From assembly GCA_018260445.1 (NCBI GenBank), contig JAGLBE010000008.1:522-64521 (forward strand): a stretch of 64,000 nt of DNA, read 5' to 3'. The notes beneath the pieces are model-generated. The model saw nothing but the letters and a program-made list of their open reading frames with translations, was not told where the DNA came from and made no database searches. Positions 36,048-46,485 of this stretch are shown piece after piece; position 1 is the first letter of the stretch; each line of letters opens with the position of its first letter. The stretch comes from Psychrobacter sp. Lineage in GTDB: Bacteria > Pseudomonadota > Gammaproteobacteria > Pseudomonadales > Moraxellaceae. The position numbers and the translations under genes were made by a program.

Positions 36048-38657
36048 ATGAGATTTGATAAGTTTACCCAAAAATTACAAGCAGCAGTACAGCAGGCGCA
36101 AAGTTTGGCACTAGGTCGTGACCATACCGGGATTGCGCCCATTCATTTATTGGCCGCTTTGTTAGAAGATGAGGCCAATCTTGCCATCTGTCAACAAGCC
36201 AATGCCAACATACCAGTGCTAAAAAATGCAGTCGCCAAAGCTTTCGATAATCAAGCCATTGTGAGCAATCCGACCGGTGAGATTAACCTTAATTCGGATG
36301 CGGTCAAGGTATTAAACTTGGCAGAGCGCCAAGCCCAAAAAGCAGGCGATGATTTTATTGCTACCGAATGGGTGTTGCTGGTTTTGGCCGAGCAGGGCGA
36401 TACGAAAAAAATATTTCAAGAAGCAGGCGTGAGTGCGGCAAACTTAAAGACAGTGATTGAGCAATTGCGGGGTAATGACACAGTGAATGACCAAAACGCA
36501 GAAGAACAACGCGATGCCCTCAATAAATATACGATTAATCTGACCGAACGGGCAGAAATGGGCAAATTAGATCCGGTTATCGGCCGTGATGAAGAGATAC
36601 GCCGCACCATTCAAGTGCTCTCACGGCGTACCAAAAATAACCCTGTTTTAATTGGCGAGCCTGGCGTGGGTAAAACGGCGATTGTTGAAGGCTTGGCGCA
36701 AAAAATCGTCAATGGTGATGTCCCAGAAGGCATGCGCACCAAAGAGGTGCTATCGTTAGATTTAGGTGCTTTGATTGCCGGTGCCAAATATCGTGGCGAG
36801 TTTGAGGAGCGTCTCAAAGCGGTACTGAGCGATTTAGCGAAGCAAGAGGGCAATATCATCTTATTTATTGATGAGCTGCATACGCTGGTGGGCGCTGGTA
36901 AAACAGAAGGGGCGATGGATGCCGGCAACATGCTCAAGCCGGCTTTAGCACGCGGCGAGCTGCATTGTGTAGGAGCAACAACCTTAGATGAATATCGTCA
37001 ATATATCGAAAAAGATGCGGCCCTTGAACGCCGTTTTCAAAAGGTGCTGGTAGATGAGCCCAATGTTGAAGATACCATTGCCATTTTGCGCGGTCTTAAG
37101 GAGCGTTACGAGTTGCATCACGGCGTGGATATTCAAGATAGTGCGATTATTGCCGCAGCGCGGATGAGTCATCGCTATATCACTGACCGTAAACTGCCCG
37201 ATAAAGCGATTGATTTAATCGATGAAGCCGCCAGCCGTTTGCGGATGGAGATGGACAGTAAGCCAGAAGCGCTGGGCAAATTAGACAGCCGCATTATTCA
37301 ATTAAAAATGCAGCGCGAAGTGCTCAAAAACGAAGAAGATGCCGGGGCACAAGCGGAACGAAAATTGCTTGATGAACAGCTACAGGAGCTTGAAAAGGAA
37401 TATGCCGATTTGAATGAAATCTGGCAGGCCGAAAAAGCGCTGGTTAAAGGCAGTCAACAGCTCAAAGATGAGCTGGATAAAGCCCGTATTGCTTATGACA
37501 AAGCCAGTCGTGAGGGCGATTATGAGACCATGTCAAAACTACAGTATGAAACCATTCCGCAGTTAGAGAAGCGTATTACCGAATCGGACTTGGCCGAACA
37601 AAAAGTGCAGCAAGGCGAAGGCGTTGCTATCAAGCTTTTGCGTAACAAGGTCACCGATAACGAAATTGCCGAAGTCGTGGCAGCAGCGACGGGCATTCCG
37701 GTGAGTAAAATGATGCAAGGCGACCGCGACAAAATGCTGGCGATGGAGCAGCGCTTGCATGAGCGGGTAATTGGTCAAGATGAAGCGGTAGAGTCGGTGG
37801 CTAATGCGGTGCGCCGTAGCCGTGCTGGGCTATCCGACCCCAATCGTCCCTCAGGGTCATTCTTGTTTTTAGGCCCAACTGGGGTGGGTAAAACAGAGCT
37901 CACCAAATCGCTGGCAAACTTTTTGTTTGATAGTGAGGATGCGATGGTGCGTATCGACATGAGCGAGTTTATGGAGAAGCACAGTGTCAGTCGTTTGGTG
38001 GGCGCACCGCCCGGCTACGTGGGCTACGAAGAGGGGGGTGTATTAACCGAAGCGGTACGCCGTAAGCCCTATAGCGTTTTATTATTTGATGAGGTAGAAA
38101 AAGCGCATCCGGACGTGTTTAATATCTTGTTGCAAGTACTCGATGACGGTCGTCTCACTGACTCGCAAGGCCGAGTGGTTGATTTTAAAAACACGGTGAT
38201 TATCATGACCAGTAACTTAGGCTCGCATAAGATACAAGAAATGGTGGGCGAGGACTATCAAGAGATTAAAGCGGCGGTCATGGATTCGGTCAATCAGCAT
38301 TTTAGACCCGAATTTATCAACCGCATCGATGAGATTGTGGTTTTCCATGCCTTGGGTATGGCACAAATGGCAGGTATTGCTGAGATTCAGTTAAACCGCT
38401 TACGAAATCGTCTCAAAGAGCGAGAAATCGATATTAAACTGTCGCCTGATGCGATGACCAAATTGGTGGCGGTGGGGTATGATCCAGTGTATGGTGCCAG
38501 ACCTCTAAAACGTGCCATTCAACAACAAATTGAAAACCCGCTGTCGCTCAAGTTGTTATCGGGTGATTTCGTGGCGGGCGATACCATTATGGTTGCTGTT
38601 GCGGATAATGATGAACTTATCTTTACTAAGGCGGCTAGTTTGAACAAGGCATCTTAA
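36048..38657 (+). CDS. clpB: ATP-dependent disaggregase ClpB
   Basis: An 869-residue Hsp100 chaperone. N-domain to about residue 145; NBD1 with GEPGVGKT near residue 201 and FIDELH Walker B; the coiled-coil middle domain about 400-530, the mark of ClpB over ClpA; NBD2 with GPTGVGKTE near residue 608 and [14 protein letters not shown]-terminal [10 protein letters not shown] sensor 2. It rescues aggregated proteins with DnaK. AAGGAAAA-type ribosome site. Length normal. Confidence 0.96.
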   Translation: MRFDKFTQKLQAAVQQAQSLALGRDHTGIAPIHLLAALLEDEANLAICQQANANIPVLKNAVAKAFDNQAIVSNPTGEINLNSDAVKVLNLAERQAQKAGDDFIATEWVLLVLAEQGDTKKIFQEAGVSAANLKTVIEQLRGNDTVNDQNAEEQRDALNKYTINLTERAEMGKLDPVIGRDEEIRRTIQVLSRRTKNNPVLIGEPGVGKTAIVEGLAQKIVNGDVPEGMRTKEVLSLDLGALIAGAKYRGEFEERLKAVLSDLAKQEGNIILFIDELHTLVGAGKTEGAMDAGNMLKPALARGELHCVGATTLDEYRQYIEKDAALERRFQKVLVDEPNVEDTIAILRGLKERYELHHGVDIQDSAIIAAARMSHRYITDRKLPDKAIDLIDEAASRLRMEMDSKPEALGKLDSRIIQLKMQREVLKNEEDAGAQAERKLLDEQLQELEKEYADLNEIWQAEKALVKGSQQLKDELDKARIAYDKASREGDYETMSKLQYETIPQLEKRITESDLAEQKVQQGEGVAIKLLRNKVTDNEIAEVVAAATGIPVSKMMQGDRDKMLAMEQRLHERVIGQDEAVESVANAVRRSRAGLSDPNRPSGSFLFLGPTGVGKTELTKSLANFLFDSEDAMVRIDMSEFMEKHSVSRLVGAPPGYVGYEEGGVLTEAVRRKPYSVLLFDEVEKAHPDVFNILLQVLDDGRLTDSQGRVVDFKNTVIIMTSNLGSHKIQEMVGEDYQEIKAAVMDSVNQHFRPEFINRIDEIVVFHALGMAQMAGIAEIQLNRLRNRLKEREIDIKLSPDAMTKLVAVGYDPVYGARPLKRAIQQQIENPLSLKLLSGDFVAGDTIMVAVADNDELIFTKAASLNKAS

Positions 38658-39106
38658 TGACAGCTTTGGACTTATAAGCGCAATAACAAATTTTAATAAA
38701 CTATTGTTATTTAATAGTCTTTAAAATAAGGTGCTATTAAGTTTTAGTGTGTTTTGCAAGTTGGGTTTGACCAGACAAATAGCCTTATTCAGCATCAATG
38801 CTAAAGTGATAACGATGCGAGTCGTTATATATATGTAGTAGCTAGATTATCCATCATGCAAGGTTATCAGTCTGTGCTACCTGTTGTAATGGTATGGTAA
38901 TGTTGCCCTTTAACCATGTTTCAAGGGTACAACCTCGTTGACACCATACTAAAATAAACATAATCAGTGTCCGACCCTCTAGCTGCTTGCATTGGGCTAG
39001 AGGGATTTTTGGCTTTGGTGTCTCGATGTTACCTATGGCTTTTGTGTCTAGCGTCTTTATTTATTATAGGCTTTAATTCAATCATTTTGCTTTCACGGTG
39101 AGTGTA
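38658..39106. other. Intergenic region after clpB
   Basis: No gene. It contains the terminator at 38975-39010 and otherwise AT-rich sequence without obvious repeats. Confidence 0.5.
38975..39010 (+). terminator. Rho-independent terminator after clpB
   Basis: CCCTCTAGC pairs perfectly with GCTAGAGGG, followed by ATTTTT. It lies 320 bp after clpB, so it may end an uncharacterised short transcript rather than clpB itself. Confidence 0.75.
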
Positions 39107-40132
39107 ATGCCCAAACCGGACCATAAAACCGATAGACATTTTTATATTGCGACCTGTAATACTCTAAATCTGGCATTGCCTAGCCGTGTTTACTATCCTA
39201 ATACGCCGGCTTATAGCCAACATGACTATGAGCGCAAAATAAGCGGTCTTAGTGATATCTTAAAACATGGCAAGGCCGATATTTTAGCCTTTCAGGAAGT
39301 TTGGGATGAACAGGCATTGCACCACTTGGTCCACAACTTAGGTTTTACCGCCGTAGATGTTTTAGCGCCTTTGGCCAGTAATGATGCCAGCAGTCGCCTG
39401 ACCCAAGGCAAGGGTGCCCAAGATACGCCAGCATTGGCTCTGGTATCTAAATTTAAAGTTATCGAGTGGTCGTTATTGACGGATTTTGACCCGCTTGCAG
39501 TGATAGACATACCCGACCAAGGCTTGTATACCCAATTTAACCGGCCGCCTTTAGTAGTCACCTATGATATCTATGGTCAACCGGTCACCGTGATAACGGC
39601 GCATCTAAAGAGTAAACGGCCACATTATCGACGTGATGGCAATGGCCTACGTTTAGAGGACTATGATGACCCTTTTTTGCGGGTACGCGCTAAGCTGAGA
39701 AGTTTGTGCATGCGCGGGGCAGAAGCGGTGGCGCTACGATTATTTATTATTAAACGCTTGCAAAATACCCAGCAGCCCCTAATAGTGTTGGGGGACATGA
39801 ATGATGTCACCGATAGCGTCACCACGCAACTGTTAGCAGAAACCAGCGAGGTAGCTTACGACAAGGGCTCGCGTGACGTTGCCCTATTTGATGCCGCACA
39901 AGTGCAAACCAGTTATGGCTGGACAAAAGATATGGCCTATACCCATTTGTATCAAGGCATGCCCGAGGTGATAGATCAGTTGTTTGTCTCTGAAGAGTTT
40001 TTGGTAGACAGTAAATTCTCTTTAGGCGCAGTAGAGAGGGTCGACTATTTTAATGATCATCTTAAAAGAGATTATGCAGATAGATTTTCAGATCATGGCG
40101 TTGTCAGGGCTAAAATAAGGTTACAAGTATAA
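39107..40132 (+). CDS. Endonuclease/exonuclease/phosphatase-family hydrolase
   Basis: 341 residues with the EEP fold. ATCNTLNL at the N-terminus, DILAFQEVWDE (metal-binding Glu), TAHLKSKRP, VLGDMNDVTD (catalytic Asp/Asn) and FSDHGVV (the SDH motif) near the end are all present. No signal peptide. EEP members act on DNA, phosphoinositides or other phosphodiesters; the substrate cannot be told here. Start ATG 39107 has GGTGAG upstream; the frame extends three codons to a GTG. Confidence 0.8.
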   Translation: MPKPDHKTDRHFYIATCNTLNLALPSRVYYPNTPAYSQHDYERKISGLSDILKHGKADILAFQEVWDEQALHHLVHNLGFTAVDVLAPLASNDASSRLTQGKGAQDTPALALVSKFKVIEWSLLTDFDPLAVIDIPDQGLYTQFNRPPLVVTYDIYGQPVTVITAHLKSKRPHYRRDGNGLRLEDYDDPFLRVRAKLRSLCMRGAEAVALRLFIIKRLQNTQQPLIVLGDMNDVTDSVTTQLLAETSEVAYDKGSRDVALFDAAQVQTSYGWTKDMAYTHLYQGMPEVIDQLFVSEEFLVDSKFSLGAVERVDYFNDHLKRDYADRFSDHGVVRAKIRLQV

Positions 40133-40354
40133 AAGTAAGACCTCCTAGTAGACGATTGATGTATATTAATAGTTATAAATCTATGACAGTTAGGTTAAAA
40201 TGCTTCCACTTAATTTTGCTGTAACCTATTCTTTTTATTCGATAGTTTAAATTGAGAGCCGTTTAGACTGAAGGTAAACAAAGTCGGTTAAGCCATAATG
40301 AATAGTTTTATCCATCCTTACCTAATACAATTTTCCACTTCTAAGAGTTTAATT

Positions 40355-41125
40355 ATGAAAGATGCACAGAATGATATTATTGAAGATGTCCTAGTCGATT
40401 CGGAGTTGGCCAAGCAGCTGGTACCGAATAAGTTTAAATTTACCAGTAAACAGGGTAGAGCCCGCCGCCAAAAATTACTCATGGGTGCTAAAAAGCTGAG
40501 CGAAATTAAAGCTGTTAATGAGATTAGCCTTGCCGATGTCTGCGAAGAGGCCGGTATTCCGCGTGCGTCTGCCTACCACTTTTTCCCTAACATTGAGGCG
40601 ATATTTTTAGCGTTACGTTTTTTAAATGCTATTGAGATATTAGAGGAATTAAACAAAGTTAATGCCGAGGATTACAATCGCTGGCAGGGCTATGTGACCG
40701 GTCTTATGGAAAATACAGTTCAATACTTTGCCGCTGATAAGTCCAAAGCCAAGCTTATTTATGATACCAATACCCCAGATTTTCAGGGTGAAGAGTTTGG
40801 TCAGCATATTGATGGTCAGGTGGTGCGTTTGATGTATGACAAATTAACGCAAAAGTATGAGCTGCCAAAGTATGCCGATATTCAGGAAGTCTTTTTAGTG
40901 GCTTTTAGCATTTCTAACAGTGTATTTACCCTGTCTTATCGACGTAATGGTTATATTACCGATAATATGTTACAAGAAGCGACCATCGCTACTATTGCTT
41001 ATTTACGTTGTTATTTGCCCGAAAAATTGCCCCTTAAGCAAGATAAAGACAAGCAAGTTAAAAACAAGCAGGATAAAGACAACAGTACAGACAACAGTAC
41101 AGACAAGAGCGAAACGGCTAGTTGA
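40355..41125 (+). CDS. TetR-family transcriptional regulator
   Basis: 256 residues. The helix-turn-helix is ISLADVCEEAGIPRASAYHFFPNIEAIFLAL (about residues 58-88), preceded by a basic stretch (KQGRARRQKLLMGAKKL). The C-terminal half is the helical ligand and dimerisation domain, and the last 25 residues are a K/D/N-rich tail with NSTDNSTD from short repeats. Start ATG 40355 has TAAGAG upstream; the frame runs to an earlier ATG at 40298. Regulated target unknown; it is convergent with the btuB-like gene. Confidence 0.82.
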   Translation: MKDAQNDIIEDVLVDSELAKQLVPNKFKFTSKQGRARRQKLLMGAKKLSEIKAVNEISLADVCEEAGIPRASAYHFFPNIEAIFLALRFLNAIEILEELNKVNAEDYNRWQGYVTGLMENTVQYFAADKSKAKLIYDTNTPDFQGEEFGQHIDGQVVRLMYDKLTQKYELPKYADIQEVFLVAFSISNSVFTLSYRRNGYITDNMLQEATIATIAYLRCYLPEKLPLKQDKDKQVKNKQDKDNSTDNSTDKSETAS

Positions 41126-41245
41126 TACTAAGTCTTAATGCTAACGCCAATTTTTAACTTAATTTGACTGAAGGTTTGATTGAGTGTATGTATCCTCTAA
41201 CGTATTTTGCAACCTGAATCTTTAGTCACTATCCTTGCATGGATG

Positions 41246-41272
41246 AAAAAGCTACCTTAGGGTAGCTTTTTT
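41246..41272. terminator. Bidirectional terminator between tetR and btuB-like genes
   Basis: AAAAAGCTACC and GGTAGCTTTTTT with a 4-nt loop TTAG. A-run and T-run on opposite sides allow termination in both directions between these convergent genes. Confidence 0.85.
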
Positions 41273-41333
41273 AATGTTAAAACATAGATTATGACGAGGG
41301 TATGCCGCCAAGTATATCCAAAGCTAAAGGCTA

Positions 41334-43325
41334 CTATTGCCAAGTATAGGTCAAGGCGCCAAAATAGTTAGTACCTTCAGTCGCATATTGAGTGCCAAAC
41401 TGACTCGATAACGTGTAATCTTCATCGGTAATGTTATCGATCCGCAAACTGCCCGTCAGTTGTGGGGTAAAGTGATAGTTACCCGCTAGGTTAAATAAAG
41501 TATAACTGTCTAAAGCTTGGGTATTAGCAACGCTGGTATAGCGCTTATCGATATATTGCCCCTCTAAACGCATATCAAACTTTGGCATCTGCCAACCCAC
41601 ATAGGCAGTTGCTTGACTTTTTGGGCGATACGGCAATAGGTTGTCTTCGTTGGCGCCGCCGCTAGTATCTTTAGCTTCTTGATAGGTATAGCTTGCCCCA
41701 AGTAGCAACGCATCATATTGCCAATCAGAGGTCAGGCTTGCCCCCTTAATTTGAGCCTCATTGACATTGTTGTTTTTGCCAGCAGACCAAACTATCAAGT
41801 CATCTACTTGGTTATAAAAGGCAGTCAGACGGGTGTTTTGCTGATAGGTATCTAGGCTGATAAAGGCTTCATAATTGTCACTGGTTTCAGGATGCAAATC
41901 GGCATTGCTAGAATCATCAGGCCAGTATAACTCATTAAAATTAGGCGCCCGAAAACCTTTAGCGTAGTTGGCGCCAATAGTCAGCGCCTGAGTTGGTTTG
42001 ATGGCGGCGCCTAGGTTATAGGTACTGTTACGGCCAAATTGAGAATTGTCATCTAAACGATAATTGCTTTGTAAATTGAAGTTATCGTTTGCATATTGAT
42101 AGCCAACAAAAGCACTAGCAATGTGACGCTTGTCTTCAAGATAATTTAGGGTACTGTCCACCGCTTGACTCAAATACTCAGCACCCATAATCACTTGACC
42201 TTGGGTGTTATCTGCGCCTGCCAAGCCTGCCAAATCGGTCACATTTTCAAGGCGAATATTGTTTTGCTGGGTATTGAAAATGCTACCTTTACTGGGGCTG
42301 AGCGCATTATCATAGGTGGTCGACTCATCAATACTATGGCCGTAAGATAACTTAGTGATATTACTGCCAGTGTCGTATTGCACATAAGCATTGGCAGCAC
42401 CATTGCGTTGATCGGCATAAGCGTTTGCCAGAGCAGGCACCACCAAAGTTTTTTCATAGGCGGGGGGCGGATAACTGAATTCTGGGTAGTCGTCTATATC
42501 AGTCGTCGAATCAGCATATAAGGCGGTCATGCCGGCGGTTAGCTTGTCGTTAATCTGGTGCTGCAACGCAACACTGGCGTTGCTAGACTTATAACCGTCA
42601 TCATCGGGATGATAATTGTCGCCAAACTCCACTGCATTAAATCCGTCGGTTTGGTTGCGACTGGCCGCCACGCTTAAACTGGTGCCGGCATGTGTTGCAA
42701 ACTGGGCTGTTGCGCCATATAAATAGTGAGCATTTGACCCAATACCAGCCGTGACCGAAAACTGCTTCCCATTAACCTCTTGCCCTTTAGTAAATAGTTG
42801 AATCACCCCGCCCATCGCATCGGAGCCGTAAATACTAGAACCTGAGGCACCGTAAACCACTTCAATACGCTCGATTTGTTCCGCTGGCAACAGGTTTAAA
42901 GCAGGTTGTCCTGTGGTCGCAGAGCCATAGCGCATACCGTCAATTAAAACCAGCACTTGCTTATTGTCATAACCGCGTATATAAAAATTGTTGGTGGTTC
43001 CCATACCGCCACTTTGGGTAAAGCTAATGCCTGGCTGACGTTTAATCACCTCTAATACCGTCTGACCTTTATAACGCTCAAGTGCCTCGCTATCAATAAT
43101 ACGCGTTTGGGCTATCGTATTGCTAATGGCCGTTGGCACTCGCGTGGCCGTGACGGTCATTTTGGGTAACGTGATGCTAGGCGCGTCGCTCATTGCATCA
43201 GCTTCAGCCGCTATGGCAGGAGCGGTCATACCCAGGCATAGGGCGGATAACATAACGCCCTGTTTGGCGGCTTGAAGCGGCGTCTTAAAAAGGCTTTGAT
43301 ATAACAGGTGATAACAGGGGGTCAT
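41334..43325 (-). CDS. TonB-dependent outer-membrane receptor, BtuB-like
   Basis: About 663 residues from ATG 43325 (the frame extends to a TTG). A signal peptide ends near APAIAAEA; a TonB box (KMTVTATRVP) and plug domain (LEVIKRQPGISFTQSGG, NNFYIRGYDNKQVLVLIDGMRYG, IYGSDAMGGVIQLFTKG) precede the 22-strand barrel, which ends in aromatic FGALTYTWQ. Plug wording is nearest to BtuB, the vitamin B12 receptor. No cobalamin riboswitch is found in its 5' region, so B12 is only one possible ligand. Confidence 0.8.
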   Translation of the reverse strand: MTPCYHLLYQSLFKTPLQAAKQGVMLSALCLGMTAPAIAAEADAMSDAPSITLPKMTVTATRVPTAISNTIAQTRIIDSEALERYKGQTVLEVIKRQPGISFTQSGGMGTTNNFYIRGYDNKQVLVLIDGMRYGSATTGQPALNLLPAEQIERIEVVYGASGSSIYGSDAMGGVIQLFTKGQEVNGKQFSVTAGIGSNAHYLYGATAQFATHAGTSLSVAASRNQTDGFNAVEFGDNYHPDDDGYKSSNASVALQHQINDKLTAGMTALYADSTTDIDDYPEFSYPPPAYEKTLVVPALANAYADQRNGAANAYVQYDTGSNITKLSYGHSIDESTTYDNALSPSKGSIFNTQQNNIRLENVTDLAGLAGADNTQGQVIMGAEYLSQAVDSTLNYLEDKRHIASAFVGYQYANDNFNLQSNYRLDDNSQFGRNSTYNLGAAIKPTQALTIGANYAKGFRAPNFNELYWPDDSSNADLHPETSDNYEAFISLDTYQQNTRLTAFYNQVDDLIVWSAGKNNNVNEAQIKGASLTSDWQYDALLLGASYTYQEAKDTSGGANEDNLLPYRPKSQATAYVGWQMPKFDMRLEGQYIDKRYTSVANTQALDSYTLFNLAGNYHFTPQLTGSLRIDNITDEDYTLSSQFGTQYATEGTNYFGALTYTWQ

Positions 43326-43734
43326 AATAAGGCTCAATAGTCTAAAAAATAATTGACAACAGACGCTATGGCGCAACAAGCGCTAACGTGATACCAAGAA
43401 TAAGCAACAATTTGCGTGTTGTGGGGATGCTCATTAGTATATATAAAACCTAGTCAAGTAAAACGACTTCTATTCATGCTTTGATTAATTGTATTCACGG
43501 GACGTTAACGTTTAGATGTCACATAAGCCTTTAAAGCTTATAGACACATGCTACTAGTATCGTTCAGCCAAAAACATTGCTATGATATCGTACCCAGTGT
43601 CTTCTTAGCTAAGGCTTTATCCACCCTGATAGCTCCCTGATAACGTCTAGGCCTTTTAGTGATAGTAGTGATAGTAGTGACAGTCCCTGTATTTCACCCG
43701 CTATGTTTAGCGCTCAATACGTAATACCTATCTT
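43326..43734. other. Divergent promoter region between the receptor and MscS-type genes
   Basis: No gene. I looked for the B12-box elements of a cobalamin riboswitch on the minus strand and did not find them. A GTGATAGTA repeat (about 43660-43682) lies before the channel gene. Confidence 0.5.
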
Positions 43735-45510
43735 ATGCCAAAAAAACATATCTCGTGCTACTTTAGTGACCAAATGTCGCCTAGATTAATGGCGTCCATT
43801 GCCAATCAAGGCTCAAAGCACACTGCCCAGTCTCTTAAGGCAGCGCTGCTGATGAAGTGCCATAGGCCAGCAACACTCATTATCCTGTGGATGTTTCTAC
43901 TGGTAGTGATGGCCCTGTCTCCGCTAACGGCGCATGCCGAGAAATCCGAACTAGACACCGCTGCTACGCCGGCCGCCACTGCCGTCCCTGCGGATAATCA
44001 ACTGATTGACCCGTTTGGTCGGCAAACGCCGCGCAGTACTATCCAAGGGTTTATCAAGGCATTGTCTGCCAATGATGCACCATTGGCATCAAACTACTTA
44101 GATTTAGAGGTGGGGGATAATTCGGTAGAGACGGTGCGCCAGCTACGTTTGGCGCTGGATACGGGTGGCCGCATTGATAATGAGATACAGCTAAGTAATG
44201 AGCCCAGTGGTAATCTGGCGGATAAACTGGCGCCCAACCTTGAAAAAGTAGGCACGATTACGGTTGATGAGCAGGTTATTGATATTATATTGGTGCGAAA
44301 AACCGCTGCTCATGGCAATCAATATTGGCAATTTTCGGCTGAAACGATTGACTCTATTAAACAGGCAGATTTATCGTTACGAAAAACCTTGGTCGATAAA
44401 TACACCATTGACGCCCTAAAAGATAAGGATATTCTCGGCTATAGCGTTGCCGATATTGTGGCCGTACTCGCCTTGGCGTTGCTCTGTATTTTAATTGCTT
44501 ATACGGTGATAGGCTTGCTTTATCTTATCTCAAAACGGCTGTACCCTATTGTTCGCAATAAGCCGCTGCCAATTGATGCCAAGGTGATTTTACCGTTAGC
44601 TTTGGTCATCACCTCGATGCTGCTCTATGAGGTCATGGTGTATGCCGGGGTGTCGGTGACAGTACGCGAGCCGGTTAACCGAATTAAAGACATTGTGGGA
44701 TGGTTTGCCTTCACCTGGTTATTACTTCGGGTAGTTGATGCCATTTTTAACCGTGCTGAGCGGCAAAGTTATCGGCGCCACCAAACCGAGCGGGTGTCGA
44801 TATTAAGCTTGTTGCACAAACTGGTCAAAGCCTTGCTGCTCATATTGGCCTCTATTTATATCTTTGGCAGCTTGGGCTTTGATTTGACCACAGGTATTGC
44901 CGCCTTGGGTGTGGGCGGCTTGGCGTTGGCGCTTGGCGCACAAAAAATGATAGAAAACTTGGTAGGCAGTGTGATGTTGGTGGCAGATCAACCGGTGCGA
45001 GTGGGCGATTATTGCCGCTTTGGCGAATTTGAAGGAACGGTGATTGATATTGGTATTCGCTCAACGCGGCTGCGTACCTTAAATCGAACCGTGGTGACCG
45101 TGCCCAACGGCGAATTCTCCTCATTATCTATCGAAAATTTTACTTCCCGAGATATGTTCCATTTTCAGCACAACCTTTATATTAAACGTAACGCAGATGC
45201 GACAACGCTTGAGGCGTTTATCAATGGGATGAATGATTTTATTGCTCAGCACGAATTGACCAATGCAGAATGGAATCAGGTGCGGGTAGCAGAGCTGCGT
45301 CAAGATTGTATTGTTATCGAGATTCGAGCATATGTTAATGCCAGTGGTGGTATTCTTGAGTTTTACGACAAGCAGTCACAATTAATGATTGAGATGCTAA
45401 AGCAGGTAGAGCACTATCCTGTCGAGCACGCCCTACCGACCACAGAGATGATTATTGAGACGACAACAACCGCCTCTGCCCATCGAGTCCCAGCCAATGT
45501 CGTAAAATAA
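43735..45510 (+). CDS. MscS-family mechanosensitive channel with periplasmic domain
   Basis: 591 residues. A signal peptide (hydrophobic about residues 45-63, ending AHA), then an extracytoplasmic domain of about 170 residues, then several membrane helices (from about 240). The pore helix GVGGLALALGAQKMIENL is followed by the cytoplasmic beta domain (VGDYCRFGEFEGTVIDIGIRST, VPNGEFSSL). The Gly/Ala-packed pore helix is the hallmark of MscS. It should release solutes on hypo-osmotic shock. The first 40 residues are unusual; a later start is possible. Confidence 0.85.
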   Translation: MPKKHISCYFSDQMSPRLMASIANQGSKHTAQSLKAALLMKCHRPATLIILWMFLLVVMALSPLTAHAEKSELDTAATPAATAVPADNQLIDPFGRQTPRSTIQGFIKALSANDAPLASNYLDLEVGDNSVETVRQLRLALDTGGRIDNEIQLSNEPSGNLADKLAPNLEKVGTITVDEQVIDIILVRKTAAHGNQYWQFSAETIDSIKQADLSLRKTLVDKYTIDALKDKDILGYSVADIVAVLALALLCILIAYTVIGLLYLISKRLYPIVRNKPLPIDAKVILPLALVITSMLLYEVMVYAGVSVTVREPVNRIKDIVGWFAFTWLLLRVVDAIFNRAERQSYRRHQTERVSILSLLHKLVKALLLILASIYIFGSLGFDLTTGIAALGVGGLALALGAQKMIENLVGSVMLVADQPVRVGDYCRFGEFEGTVIDIGIRSTRLRTLNRTVVTVPNGEFSSLSIENFTSRDMFHFQHNLYIKRNADATTLEAFINGMNDFIAQHELTNAEWNQVRVAELRQDCIVIEIRAYVNASGGILEFYDKQSQLMIEMLKQVEHYPVEHALPTTEMIIETTTTASAHRVPANVVK

Positions 45511-45560
45511 AAGAACTAGATGACTATCGGTGTGGGCGACAATAAGATAACACTAGAACT

Positions 45561-45607
45561 GATAAAGCCCTTTGCTACGGTTAGCAAAGGGCCTAAGGGC
45601 TTTATCA
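45561..45607. terminator. Double palindrome between convergent genes
   Basis: GCCCTTTGCTA/TAGCAAAGGGC form an inner hairpin, and GATAAAGCCCTT pairs with AAGGGCTTTATC outside it, the stems sharing bases. It lies between the convergent channel and smr genes and probably ends both transcripts, although T-runs are short. Confidence 0.6.
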
Positions 45608-45643
45608 AGTCAATACTCAGTTATGTTGCTTATTTAAAATGGC

Positions 45644-46381
45644 TTATTTAAATTCTGGCTTGTCTTTTTTCAATAACACCAACACCGCACCGTTACCCCC
45701 ATCCTTAGGCGGGGCAGAAACAAAGGCTAACACGTCGGGGATTTGGCGCAACCAACCATTGACACAGGTCTTTAACACCGCATCAGTGCCTTTGCCGTGC
45801 ACTATTTTAATGACCGACTCGTTATTTTTTTTCGCTTGCCCGATAATTTGGGTCATCGCCGCCCGTGCCTCATCAATGGTGGCACCATGAATATCAACCG
45901 CATCGAACCAGCGCAGCTTACCTTGCTTTAACTGGGTAAACACTTTGTTTTGCAACGTGGGGTTTTTATACATCAAATAAGCATCGCCGCTAACAGGATT
46001 GAGCAAGGCTTGCATGTCCGAGAGCCCCAATTGCAGGGTATCAGCATCTTCGCCTTGCGCTGCCGCCCGCTTAGACAACGTCGTGGCATCAGGCTTGGTG
46101 ATTTTTGGCGCCACCTCTGAGACAGTGTTATTATCATCAATGGGTTTAACGCCCGCCATCGCCTGCATAAACAACACTTTATCATCATCCACATGGGCGC
46201 TATCAAGCTGCTTGACGGTTTTGCGCACTTGCTTTTGGGTCGGCAGGGTCACAGGCTCGGTCGGTTTGCCATTTTCAGGGTCGGTGGCATCGGTGGCGCG
46301 TCCTTTGCTTAATTCGCTTTTTAAATTTTTTAGCTGGTCTTGCATTTCTTTGGAAAATAAAGAATTGGACATAATCATCAT
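45644..46381 (-). CDS. Smr-domain protein
   Basis: 245 residues. An N-terminal charged, disordered stretch and then a C-terminal Smr domain from about residue 155: DIHGATIDEARAAM, IKIVHGKGT and LPXV-type end (IPDVLAFVSAPPKDGGNGAVLVLL). The LDxH start is VDIHG here and HGKG is intact. Stand-alone Smr proteins in proteobacteria are nucleases linked to mRNA decay on stalled ribosomes or DNA processing. It lies 104 bp after trpC on the same strand. Confidence 0.85.
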   Translation of the reverse strand: MMIMSNSLFSKEMQDQLKNLKSELSKGRATDATDPENGKPTEPVTLPTQKQVRKTVKQLDSAHVDDDKVLFMQAMAGVKPIDDNNTVSEVAPKITKPDATTLSKRAAAQGEDADTLQLGLSDMQALLNPVSGDAYLMYKNPTLQNKVFTQLKQGKLRWFDAVDIHGATIDEARAAMTQIIGQAKKNNESVIKIVHGKGTDAVLKTCVNGWLRQIPDVLAFVSAPPKDGGNGAVLVLLKKDKPEFK

Positions 46382-46485
46382 CGCTTCAAGTTAATGGTTT
46401 GGGTCTTTGGCAGGCATTCTAATTTCAATCTGCACTAGGTAGTTTTGATTCGTGGCAGGTACAACAACGCCCTAATTAATAGCCG

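Noticed and set aside
43380-43734. Cobalamin riboswitch upstream of the BtuB-like gene.
   Set aside because: A GACACTG string occurs on the minus strand, but the other conserved boxes are missing.
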